IMG/VR virus record: IMGVR_UViG_3300049893_003211
Coordinates: 1-28,134 of that record
Length of the DNA stretch: 28,134 bases
Source: a virus
Reading direction: 5' to 3' (one strand)
Shown here: positions 7,166-16,700 of the stretch, piece after piece
Layout of the letters: each line of letters starts with the position of its first letter
How positions within the stretch are numbered: the first letter of the stretch is position 1
The notes under the pieces: generated by a model
Database searches by the model: none
What the model was told of the DNA's origin: nothing
What the model saw: the letters and a program-made list of their open reading frames with translations, nothing else
Program-made: the position numbers and the translations under genes

Positions 7166-7588
7166 ATGACAACAACAATAACGACAAATAATCCTAGAAT
7201 ATCTTCTGAAAGAGTTTTCAGAGACTTGGACTTGAACTTCACGTTACATCCAGTGAAAAAAGATGTTTCAACACATCTTAATGAATATGCGATAATTAAC
7301 GCTGTTAAAAACTTAATTTCGACTAATTTTTATGAAAAACCTTTCAGACCTGAGATAGGTTCATCGGTCAGAAGCCTCTTATTTGAAAATGTAGACCCTT
7401 TGGTCGCATCAAGACTTGAAAGATCAATAGAAGAAACAATTTTAAATTATGAACCAAGAGTTTCAGTTACAAACGTAAGAGCGCAGGCTTCACCAGACGA
7501 AAATCTTTACCTTGTGACACTCACATTTATCATAATAAACAACCCAACACCAATTACAATTGATTTTTTCTTGGAAAGAATTAGATAA
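7166..7588 (+). CDS. gp25: gp25 baseplate wedge protein
   Basis: This 140-residue protein belongs to the gp25/GPW family found in contractile phage tails and type VI secretion sheath-baseplates (TssE). Visible motifs are FRDLDLNFTLHPVKKDVSTH, then NAVKNLISTNFYEKPFRPEI and GSSVRSLLFENVDPLVASRL, followed by the ExxI helix and the YEPRVSV strand. These include the conserved RPEIG-turn region and the FEN/F motif. In T4 (132 residues) it joins wedge subunits gp6 and gp53 and triggers sheath assembly. It lies between gp5 and gp6, the same functional neighbourhood as in other T4-like phages, with gp6 starting 2 nt after its stop. Very confident. Confidence 0.95.
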   Translation: MTTTITTNNPRISSERVFRDLDLNFTLHPVKKDVSTHLNEYAIINAVKNLISTNFYEKPFRPEIGSSVRSLLFENVDPLVASRLERSIEETILNYEPRVSVTNVRAQASPDENLYLVTLTFIIINNPTPITIDFFLERIR

Positions 7589-7590
7589 AA

Positions 7591-9654
7591 ATGGCAGACA
7601 GATTAAGAGTAACGGAACTTGATTTCGATACGATCAAGCAAAACTTAAAAACATTTTTAAATCAACAGTCACAGTTTACTGATTATGATTTTGAAGGTTC
7701 GGGGTTATCTGTTTTGCTTGATATCTTGGCATACAACACGCATTATCAAGCATACTATTTGAATATGGTTGCCAATGAAGCCTTTATGGACACCGCTTTG
7801 TTGAGAGATTCGGTTGTTTCTCATGCCAAAGTTTTAGGTTATGTTCCATATTCACGTAAGGCACCGGTTGCTACAATCAACTTTACTGCAAATACTAATT
7901 CGAATGCTGCTTCGACATTGACGATACCAAAGGGTTTTAGATTTTTATCAAATGATATAGATGGCGTTAGTTACGGTTTTGTCACACTAACTGAAACCAC
8001 TGCGACAAAAGCAAACAATAATTTCACTTTTTTTAACTTGCCAATTTATGAAGGTCAACTAGTAACATATTCTTATAATCATAATGAAGCAACAAATCCT
8101 AAACAGATTTTTACTTTACCTGACACTTCAGTTGACACAACAACAATCTCAGTGGTTGTTCAGCCTTCATCGACAAATACTCAGGTTTCAGTCTACACAT
8201 TAGCTGCTGATGCAAGTAACACTTCAATGCAGTCTGAAGTTTTTTATCTTCAAGAGAATAAAGGGCAGCAATATCAAATTTATTTTGGCGGTAACATCAT
8301 AGGCAAAAAACTACCAGATGGTGCCGTTGTAAACATAACTTATCTTGTGACGAACGGTGATACTGCAAACAAAGCAAATAATTTCGTTGCTACGGGTACA
8401 TTGACAGACTCTCTTAATAATTCACAGAGTGATTTTGTTATTAATCCAGTGAGTGCTGCTGCTGGTGGTGCAGAACGTGAAAGTGTGGATGAAATTAAGT
8501 TTTCAGCACCACTTCAATATACAACACAGAATCGTTTAGTTACAACAAAAGATTACGAAGCATACATTAAGAAAAACTATCCATCAATCAGTTCGTTATC
8601 TGTATGGGGTGGTGAAGATGAAATACCTCCAGTTTACGGCAAAGTGTTTGTTTCACTTAAACCAAAAGATAACTATTACATAAGTGAAGCGGAGAAACAA
8701 AGAATCATTGATGAGATTATCAATCCAAAATCAATCATTTCTGTAAGCACAGAGATTAGAGATCCTGATTATCTTTATATTTTACTTAATAATCAAGTGA
8801 GATACGATTCGAAAAAAACTACATTAACCGAAACTCAGTTGTCTACGCAAATTAGAAATACAATTATTAGTTACAAACAAACATTCTTGAATAAGTTTGA
8901 TGCTATATTCGCACTTTCAAAACTACAAGATCAGGTTGATAGCGTAGATACTAACTCAATTATTGGCTCCGAAACAATATTGAAACTTCAAAAACGAGTT
9001 ACACCAGAACTTGGTGTAAGTTCAAATTACACCATAAACTTTGGTGTACCTATTAAGAGGGGTACACTTGCAGATCGTTTGACTACAACCGAGTTTTCCG
9101 TTTTTGATACAACAGGCGTCAGTAGAACAGCAATTATTGAAGAAATACCGCAATCGTTCACGGGTGTTTCTTCCATTGAAATTGTGAATGCGGGCTACGG
9201 TTATACATCTACCCCTACGGTAACAATTTCTGGTGATGGTACAGGTGCTACTGCTGAAGCAATCATTGAAGGTGGAAGAATCACACAAATTCATATGACT
9301 AATCGTGGCACAGATTATACACGTGCTACTGTAACTATTTCTGGTGGTGGAGGTTACAGTGGTTCTGCCACAGCAGTAATTGATTCAAAAGTGGGAACAC
9401 TCAGAGTCATTTACTATGATGAAAATGCCAATAGACAAATCATTAACGCTCATGTTGGTGAAATTTATTATGATACTGGAATTATTCAACTTAATGATTT
9501 AAAAATTCTTTCTGTTTCGGCATCTGACGGACTGCTACGACTAACCGCAGTTTCGGAAGAAGGTGTAATCGAATCGTCAAGAAATGTAATTATCACCATA
9601 GATGATGCCGATGCAACATCAATTGTAACAACGCTTGAAAAAATGGCGACTTAA
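7591..9654 (+). CDS. gp6: gp6 baseplate wedge protein with inserted beta modules
   Basis: This 687-residue protein carries the gp6/gpJ-type signature at residues 1-90: LDFDTIKQNLKTFLNQQSQF, then GSGLSVLLDILAYNTHYQAY and AFMDTALLRDSVVSHAKVLG. Later come AAGGAERESVDEIKFSAP and a YEAYIKKNYPSISSLSVWGG segment, also family-typical. T4 gp6 (660 residues) forms the iris-like inner ring that opens on contraction. Residues 529-599 (9175-9387) hold two Gly-rich repeats (NAGYGYTSTPTVTISGDGTG and RGTDYTRATVTISGGGG) that are not part of the core wedge and also occur in the next two proteins. The stop overlaps the start of the following gene (TAATG). The family call is confident; the role of the insert is unknown. 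Confidence 0.93.
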   Translation: MADRLRVTELDFDTIKQNLKTFLNQQSQFTDYDFEGSGLSVLLDILAYNTHYQAYYLNMVANEAFMDTALLRDSVVSHAKVLGYVPYSRKAPVATINFTANTNSNAASTLTIPKGFRFLSNDIDGVSYGFVTLTETTATKANNNFTFFNLPIYEGQLVTYSYNHNEATNPKQIFTLPDTSVDTTTISVVVQPSSTNTQVSVYTLAADASNTSMQSEVFYLQENKGQQYQIYFGGNIIGKKLPDGAVVNITYLVTNGDTANKANNFVATGTLTDSLNNSQSDFVINPVSAAAGGAERESVDEIKFSAPLQYTTQNRLVTTKDYEAYIKKNYPSISSLSVWGGEDEIPPVYGKVFVSLKPKDNYYISEAEKQRIIDEIINPKSIISVSTEIRDPDYLYILLNNQVRYDSKKTTLTETQLSTQIRNTIISYKQTFLNKFDAIFALSKLQDQVDSVDTNSIIGSETILKLQKRVTPELGVSSNYTINFGVPIKRGTLADRLTTTEFSVFDTTGVSRTAIIEEIPQSFTGVSSIEIVNAGYGYTSTPTVTISGDGTGATAEAIIEGGRITQIHMTNRGTDYTRATVTISGGGGYSGSATAVIDSKVGTLRVIYYDENANRQIINAHVGEIYYDTGIIQLNDLKILSVSASDGLLRLTAVSEEGVIESSRNVIITIDDADATSIVTTLEKMAT

Positions 9655-12149
9655 TGACCACAGATTTAAAAACATCGTTACTTATTGATCGTCAACTTCC
9701 TGAGTTTGTCAGAGAAGATTATCCTACTTTTGTTGCCTTTTTAGAGGCTTATTATGAGTTTCTTGAGCAAAAGCAAGGAACTGAAATCAATGATCTGATT
9801 ACTCAGGCAAAAAATCTTCGTAACATTTCTGATGTCGATGATTCAATTGAACAGTTTCAAACTAATTTTATTAACACTTACGCACCATTAGTGCCTCAAG
9901 ATGCTGTTGTTGATAAAGCATTTTTGATAAAGAAAGTTTTGCCTCTTTATCTAACAAAAGGTAGCATAAAGTCATTTGAACTCTTGTTTAGACTTCTTTA
10001 TGGCACAGAAGTTACCATAACTTTTCCTAAAGATAACATTCTTCGTGCTTCTGACGGTAAGTGGACTGTAGAAAATGTTGTTAGAATTGATAATGACGTT
10101 TATTCTTACTTTGTTGGAAATGGCACAACAAAGCAGTTTATTTTGGCACAACAGGCTACTGAGTCTGATGTTACTGTTTACATCAATGGTACACTAACAA
10201 CAAGTGGTTTTTATATACAAAAAGAAGCCAAAAAAATTATTTTTAGTGTTGCTCCCGCTAATGAATCTGAGATAAAAGTTGTTTATAATGACTTTGATGA
10301 AACACTTTTTACAAACAGAAAAATTACTGGTCTAACTTCAGGTGCTACAGCAATTGTTGAAAGAGCAGCACCTAGACTTATTACTCAACAAACTTCAATT
10401 GAATTGTATGTTGATGATGCAACTTTACTAGGTTCATTTCTAAATGCTGAAGTAATTACCGCAGATATTTTTGCTGATGATGGCGAAACACTTATTACCA
10501 TTAGATCAGATACCGTAGCAACACTAAGTTCAATTACCGTAACAAATGCTGGTGCAAGTTATAATGTAGGTGATCCTGTAACAATTATTGGTGGTGCACC
10601 GCAAACTCCTGCTGAAGCAATTATCAGTGAAGTTTCGGTTGGTTTTGCCGACTCTGCAAATGTTGGTTATGGTGGTGCAGGTTTTGCACTTGGTGGTATT
10701 ATAACAGCGTTTAACGATGATGGTACAATTACTCTTGCTTCGGGTGCAATTGATTCATCAGGTGCAAACTCCGCTAACACATATACACTGTTTACCGATA
10801 CAATCAATACGTATGCGAATATAGTTCTTTCAAATACAAATTACGGTTTTCCTTCAACTGTAATACCAACCGGTGAGAATATCGCTACACGACTTGTTGA
10901 TGCTTTTTCTAAGTTCACGATTACAGACATTGGACCAATGACCAATGTTGCTATCATTTATTCTGGCACAGACACCGCAAATCTGACAATTGATGCTGAT
11001 GGTGCAAAATATGCAAATACTTTTGATATAAAGTCTTTTGGTTCAATTGGTAGAATTGATATTATTTCGGGTGGTAGTAACTATAAAATTGGTGATGAAC
11101 TTATACTCGGCGCTAATCCAGCAGGAACATATGGCAGAGGTTTTGCGGCCGCAGTTACAAACACGAACGCCTCAGGCGCAATTACTAAAATTGAAATGCA
11201 GCCATCAAGAATTAGCGGTAATGCTAATACAACGGCAGGTAATGTAGTGGTTGTTGGAGTTGGTACAAACTTCACTGGTGAACTAGTGGTGGGTGACCAG
11301 ATTATGATCAACTCTGAAGCAAGATATGTCAACTCCATTTTGTCAGCAACGTCACTGAATGTAAACGTAGCATTTACGAGAACTTCAAATGAAAGAAGAG
11401 TGGGTGTTTATGACCGCTATCTTATTGGTGGTCAAGGTTATATACAAAACAATTTTCCATCTGTTACAGTTTCTTCAGCGGCGGGCTCCAGTGCAAACCT
11501 TCAAATCACATCTTTAATGGGTGACGGTGAAAGACTGGGTATTAATTCTTCAGGTGTTGCTGGCTCAATCACTAAAATCAGAATAACGAATCCTGGTGTG
11601 GGTTATCAATTTATTCCAACTATTGATTTGTCAAACCGTGGTGATGGCACAGCAACCGCTGAGGCGCAAATTGAAAGATCGTATATTTCGTTCCCAGGTA
11701 AATGGGTTGGTTCTGATGGTATCATATCTTCACTGGATAGAAAGATAGAAGGTCTGGATTACTATATTGATTTCACTTATGTCACTTCAGTTGCCACAGA
11801 GTTTTCTAAGTATGCAAACATTTTGAAGGACTTGTTGCATCCGGCGGGCTTTAAGAATTATGCTGAGTACCCACTTTCAAGACCAATAGAATTGACACTC
11901 ACCGTTGATTCTACAGTGGCTCAAACAATTTCTGGACTGGTTTCAACGAATGCCAACTCAATTATTGTGACTGGTACTTCAACGAAATTCAACGTGGCAA
12001 ACAGTTTAGGTATCATTTCAATTGGTACACAAATCGCTATAAATAATCAAATACGTACAATTAATGCTATCGTTAGCAACACCTCATTGACAGTCTCAAG
12101 TGCATTTACGACAAATTCATCTGCACAGACATTGATTATTATCACATAA
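9654..12149 (+). CDS. Large baseplate wedge/virion protein, gp7-like by position
   Basis: This 831-residue protein begins LIDRQLPEFVREDYPTFVAF and then LEAYYEFLEQKQGTEINDLI. It continues with KGSIKSFELLFRLLYG (about 106-121) and SDGKWTVENVVRID. This N-terminal domain is common in marine T4-like baseplates, where the gene between gp6 and gp8 fills the place of T4 gp7, the large wedge organiser (1032 residues). Beyond it the protein is a mosaic: beta modules at residues 291-328, 466-515 and 639-675 of the G-x-Y type shared with gp6 and gp8, and two GT-x-FT modules at 529-577 and 766-820. The segment between (WVGSDGIISSLDRKIEGLDY) is typical of the family near the C-terminus. The gp7 role is inferred from order, not from a clear T4 match. 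Confidence 0.75.
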   Translation: MTTDLKTSLLIDRQLPEFVREDYPTFVAFLEAYYEFLEQKQGTEINDLITQAKNLRNISDVDDSIEQFQTNFINTYAPLVPQDAVVDKAFLIKKVLPLYLTKGSIKSFELLFRLLYGTEVTITFPKDNILRASDGKWTVENVVRIDNDVYSYFVGNGTTKQFILAQQATESDVTVYINGTLTTSGFYIQKEAKKIIFSVAPANESEIKVVYNDFDETLFTNRKITGLTSGATAIVERAAPRLITQQTSIELYVDDATLLGSFLNAEVITADIFADDGETLITIRSDTVATLSSITVTNAGASYNVGDPVTIIGGAPQTPAEAIISEVSVGFADSANVGYGGAGFALGGIITAFNDDGTITLASGAIDSSGANSANTYTLFTDTINTYANIVLSNTNYGFPSTVIPTGENIATRLVDAFSKFTITDIGPMTNVAIIYSGTDTANLTIDADGAKYANTFDIKSFGSIGRIDIISGGSNYKIGDELILGANPAGTYGRGFAAAVTNTNASGAITKIEMQPSRISGNANTTAGNVVVVGVGTNFTGELVVGDQIMINSEARYVNSILSATSLNVNVAFTRTSNERRVGVYDRYLIGGQGYIQNNFPSVTVSSAAGSSANLQITSLMGDGERLGINSSGVAGSITKIRITNPGVGYQFIPTIDLSNRGDGTATAEAQIERSYISFPGKWVGSDGIISSLDRKIEGLDYYIDFTYVTSVATEFSKYANILKDLLHPAGFKNYAEYPLSRPIELTLTVDSTVAQTISGLVSTNANSIIVTGTSTKFNVANSLGIISIGTQIAINNQIRTINAIVSNTSLTVSSAFTTNSSAQTLIIIT
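12038..12045 (+). promoter_or_regulatory. Perfect TATAAATA late-promoter box inside the gp7-like gene
   Basis: TATAAATA, the exact T4 late consensus, occurs on the coding strand about 115 nt upstream of the gp8 start. A late start here would give gp8 and the downstream genes a separate message. It lies within codons, and the motif can arise by chance in AT-rich DNA. Confidence 0.35.
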
Positions 12150-12153
12150 ATAT
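12145..12153 (+). promoter_or_regulatory. Late-promoter-like box CATAAATAT before gp8
   Basis: CATAAATAT spans the stop of the gp7-like gene and the 9-nt gap before gp8, fitting NATAAATAN. It lies too close to the gp8 ATG for a normal leader. The same nonamer also appears inside the gp8 gene near 13335, a reminder of the background rate. Confidence 0.25.
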
Positions 12154-12158
12154 AACTT

Positions 12159-13715
12159 ATGGCGCTAAATTATACATCAGAAAAACTTTCACTAGACAAT
12201 GCTGAGAGATTCAAAGACTCTTTCAGTGACTCAGATCCGTCTATTCAATATATTTTCATTGGAAACCATACACCTTATTCCAATGAATCTTCACCACCAA
12301 GTATCACTGAAACCATTTCAAGTGAAAAACTGGTTTGGGACAACATGTTTGCGGCAAAAAAAGTCACCGCAAATGATGTTGAACTGGTCATACCAAGAGT
12401 AAACTGGACAGCAAACACAAAGTATCGTCAGTATGATGATACGATTGCTTTGTCGGATTTGATTAGTGGAAATACTACACAAAACTTAAAGCCTTTTTAT
12501 ATTATTACATCTGCGAAAAATGTTTATAAGTGTCTGTCAAATAATTTTTCTTCCAACTCCACGGTAGAACCTACGGGTGATTATTCTACCTCTAACGGCG
12601 CTATTTCCACTGCTGACGGTTACATTTGGAAGTATATGTTCAATGTTAAATCGTCTAACAAATTCTTGAATGTTGACTGGATTCCAACACCCACAAGAAA
12701 TACACAAACAAGTGCATTATCTGATTATAGCCTTGATAATACTGGTGTTGTAGAAGGTGAACTGACAACCGTTGTGATTAGTAGTGGTGGTTCAGGATAC
12801 TACGATACAAGTATTGGTGTGACACCTTTTATTTCTGGATGTTCAATCCTTACGGTGGCAAATACGGCGAATATTGCTGCTAATATGACGGTAACAGGAA
12901 CAGGCATACCAACAGGCACAATTATTTCTGTTCTTGATACGCCGAATAATAAAATTACTTTATCATCACCAGCAACTTCAAATGGTGGCGGCAATGGTTC
13001 AAATATATCTGTTGCAACACGCATTTATTTTGACGGTGATGGAACAAACGCTGCGGGTTCGGCAACCTTAGCAAACGGTCAAATTTCTAAAATTACAATC
13101 ACAACAATTGGTACTGGTTATTCACGTGCAAACGTTTTGATTTTTGGTTCAGGCACAGGTGCTAATGCTAGGACGATTATAGCACCAAAATATGGACATG
13201 CTAAAAATCCAGCAAAAGATTTATTGGCTAAAAATGTAATACTAACAAGCGTAATTGGTCAAGTAGATTCAACAGAGGGTGGTTTAATTTCAACTGATAC
13301 TTCCTTGAGACAATTTGGTCTGCTTAGAAACCCACATAAATATGGTCAATCAGCGGCAGCAAATAATTCAACAGCAAATGCAGTTATAACTCAAGCAAGA
13401 ACACTGACATTGACACCAGGTCCTTCATACACACTAAATGAATATGTGTATCAAGTGACCGCTAATAATACTATAGCATATGGTTTTGTTTATTCACAAA
13501 CCGCAACAACAGCAAAAGTTACTCAAGTAAAAGGTAATTTTGTCGTAGGACTTTCAGTTATCGGTGCAACATCAGGTACATCAAGAACACTGGTGGCTTC
13601 AACAAACCCTGAGTTCGAACCTTATTCTGGTGATATTTTATATGTTGAAAATATTCAAAAAATAGAAAGAGAAGATGGTCAAGCTGAAAATATCAGATTT
13701 ATTATACAATTCTAA
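12159..13715 (+). CDS. gp8: gp8 baseplate wedge protein
   Basis: This 518-residue protein matches T4 gp8 (334 residues) at both ends. The first half has YIFIGNHTPY, then LVWDNMFAAKKV and VELVIPRVNW, a gp8-type IPRxxW signature, and later AISTADGYIWKYMFNV. The C-terminus reads YSGDILYVENIQKIEREDGQ and ends AENIRFIIQF, aligning well with the T4 ending (GEMIYMENRPPI.. EINILFTF). T4 gp8 is a dimer that bridges gp6, gp7 and gp10 in the wedge. The extra length comes from inserted beta modules at residues 202-228 and 309-345 and a GTGIPTG-type segment at about 227-278. It lies 9 nt after the gp7-like gene and 9 nt before the giant virion protein. Confident. Confidence 0.88.
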   Translation: MALNYTSEKLSLDNAERFKDSFSDSDPSIQYIFIGNHTPYSNESSPPSITETISSEKLVWDNMFAAKKVTANDVELVIPRVNWTANTKYRQYDDTIALSDLISGNTTQNLKPFYIITSAKNVYKCLSNNFSSNSTVEPTGDYSTSNGAISTADGYIWKYMFNVKSSNKFLNVDWIPTPTRNTQTSALSDYSLDNTGVVEGELTTVVISSGGSGYYDTSIGVTPFISGCSILTVANTANIAANMTVTGTGIPTGTIISVLDTPNNKITLSSPATSNGGGNGSNISVATRIYFDGDGTNAAGSATLANGQISKITITTIGTGYSRANVLIFGSGTGANARTIIAPKYGHAKNPAKDLLAKNVILTSVIGQVDSTEGGLISTDTSLRQFGLLRNPHKYGQSAAANNSTANAVITQARTLTLTPGPSYTLNEYVYQVTANNTIAYGFVYSQTATTAKVTQVKGNFVVGLSVIGATSGTSRTLVASTNPEFEPYSGDILYVENIQKIEREDGQAENIRFIIQF

Positions 13716-13724
13716 AGGTTAGAC

Positions 13725-16700
13725 ATGGCATTAAATTTTAACACAAACCCGTATTACGATGATTTTGATGAAGATAAAAACTTTCATAGAATCTTGTTTA
13801 GACCTGGTCGTGCTGTACAAGCACGTGAATTGACACAATCACAAACCATTCTTCAAAATCAAATTGATCGTTTTGGTAAGCATATATTCAAAGAGGGGTC
13901 AATAGTAACGGGCGGTGAAACTTTTGATGAAGATGCAATTTCCATCAAATTACAACCAACTTTTGGTAATACTACAATTGATATTTCTACCTATGATGGT
14001 TATTATGCTATAGCTAACAGTAGTAACGCTGTATATAAAATCAAAAAAGCAGAGGTTGCGGATAGTGTTGATCCTAATACACTACTTGTGAAGTTCATAA
14101 AAACATCAGGTGTTTCTTCACTCAATTCGAATGGCTCTATTGCTAATTCTGAAACTCTAAGAATATACTCAACTGCTGATTTAGCTTCATCAAATCTAGT
14201 TGGCAATGTTTTGACTTCTTCTACAGAATCTTCTACTATTGGAAGAGTGTTTTCAATTACCGAAGGTGTATTTTTCACAAACGGCATTTTTGTTAAAAAT
14301 GCTAGTCAAACTGTAACCGTTTCAAAGTATACAAACAATGCAAATGTAACAGTTGGATTTGACGTTGCTGAAACAATTGTAACTTCATCATCAGACTCTT
14401 CATTGCTTGATCCTGCAATAGGCGCATCAAATTATATTGCACCAGGTGCAGATAGATATAAAGTTTCATTGTCATTGAGTGCAAAAGAAATTGATCCTAA
14501 TCAGTCGATACCTGATTTGACCAGTGAAAAATATATTGAGATTGCTCGTTATAGAAATGGTGAATTAGTAAAGAATGTACAAAAAACAGATTATTCGGTT
14601 TTAGAAAAAACACTTGCACGAAGAACATTTGATGAGTCTGGAAATTACAGAGTAAATGGTTTAGAACCTAGAGTTGCACCAGAAAAGTTTACTGATACTG
14701 CAAACACAACATTCATTTTAGATGTAAGTCCAGGAAAGGCTTACATTCAAGGATATGAAGTTGAACCAATATCAATAAACTCACTTATTATTAACAAAGC
14801 ACGTGATACTGAAACTGTTTCTGGTTATGATGTGCCTGCTTATTATGGCAACTATTTTTATGTGACAACTGCCAACGGCGCCGTCATAAACTTTTCTACT
14901 GCCGAAAAACTTGAGTTACATAGAAATACAGGTGCTTTTAGTGCATCAACAAAAATTGCAGAAGCATATCCTAAAAACCTTGAATACGTAAGTGGTAATG
15001 GTTCAACATCAATTTATAAATTACAGTTATTCAATATTGTAAAAACAAGCAATACACCGATAGATTTGACTCGTTGCATTATTGCTGGAAACTCTACCTC
15101 TGTAAACGCCACTTGCAATGTTGATTCAAGTTCAACAATTGTAAGAACAATCAATGGCTCAAACTATTCATACTCAAATGTAATTAATTTGGCAAGTTCA
15201 ACAGGCGTTACTGTTGGCATGGAAGTTTCAGGTACAAATATTTCATTCCCAACTTATGTAACTGCTATTAACGGTAATGATATTACTGTAAGCGGCAATC
15301 CTGTTGGTAATAATACTTTACAATCATTCACATTTAGATCGGCCTTTTTAACTGATACTTCATATGATGCATCCGTTTTTGAAGCATCTTACGATGTAAT
15401 CAAACAATTCTCACAAGTTAATTATTATGCTAAACGTGTATTCAAATCAGTTTCATTTGTTGCTGGTGTTGCTTCAGTTCAGACAAATGATGGTACAGAG
15501 AGATTTGCTAATGTAAGCGGTGCAAATCTACAGAAACATTATGCTATTTGTATTCGCACTGGCGGCACAGGTTCATTTCCTAATTTTACGTGGGTCAATT
15601 TGAGTGGTGGTACATACATCACTGTACCCTCACCTTCAGTTGGTTCTCCTGCAACGCTGAATATAAATCTTGGTGATGCAACATTCAATGGTACGGCAGA
15701 TATTCTAACTACTCTTGATATTACCGCAGCAGTAAGAAGAACGAAAACACTATCATCAAACAATATCAAATACTTTACGGTATTAGATTCTGCAAATACG
15801 TTCTCTTTAGGTTATGCTGATGTGATCAATGTTTCGGCAATTTATATTGCTACTGGCTCCAATACAGCAACAAATGCTAACGTAAACGTGGTTGGAAGTT
15901 TTGATATTGATCTTGGTCAAAGAGATAGTTTTTATGACCATGCCACAATCAAGTTGAAGACTGGTGCTACTGTAAACACTGGCAATACAATGGTTGTATT
16001 CAACCGTTATACTCATTCAGGTACAGGATTCTTCGATACACAATCTTACCCATCATACAACACAATTCCAAGTTATACAAAAACAAACGGCACAATCATC
16101 GATCTGAGAGATTCAATAGACTTCAGACCGATTAGAACAGCAAATACTACATCAAATGTTTATTCGAATCTTTCAATGTCATTTGCTTCACAGCAAATTG
16201 TAGATTCGGTTATTGGTTCTGTTGACACCGATTTGGAATATTATCTTGGAAGAACAGATAAAGTTGTAATAAAGAGTGATGAAAGTTTCAAGGTAATTGA
16301 AGGTGTAAGTGCAGCGACAAATCCACCTGTACCAAATGATGAAACAGATGCAATGACTCTTTGCACTTTGACTATTCAACCATACACATATGAAATTAGC
16401 AATGTGGCACTGAATATTCAAAATAATAGACGTTACACAATGAAAGACATTGGTGCTATTGATAATCGACTGACAAGAGTTGAGTATTATACCGCACTGA
16501 ATCTTTTAGAAAAAGATATCGCAACTACAACTTACTATGATGATCGTAATAATCAACTATTTAATAATGGTTTTATTGTTGATCCTTTCAAAGGTCACGG
16601 AATAGGTGATGTTTTCAATCCGGATTATAAATGTTCAATTGACTTTGATAACGAGATTCTCAGACCTAGATTTGAGAGTAATGGCACTTCGTTGATTATT

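Noticed and set aside
13334-13342. CATAAATAT inside gp8 as a late promoter
   Set aside because: It lies deep inside coding sequence far from any start; such motifs are expected by chance in AT-rich DNA.
15807-16421. Minus-strand frames within the giant virion protein
   Set aside because: Short, Cys- and Ser-rich shadows without start signals, opposite a conserved coding frame.
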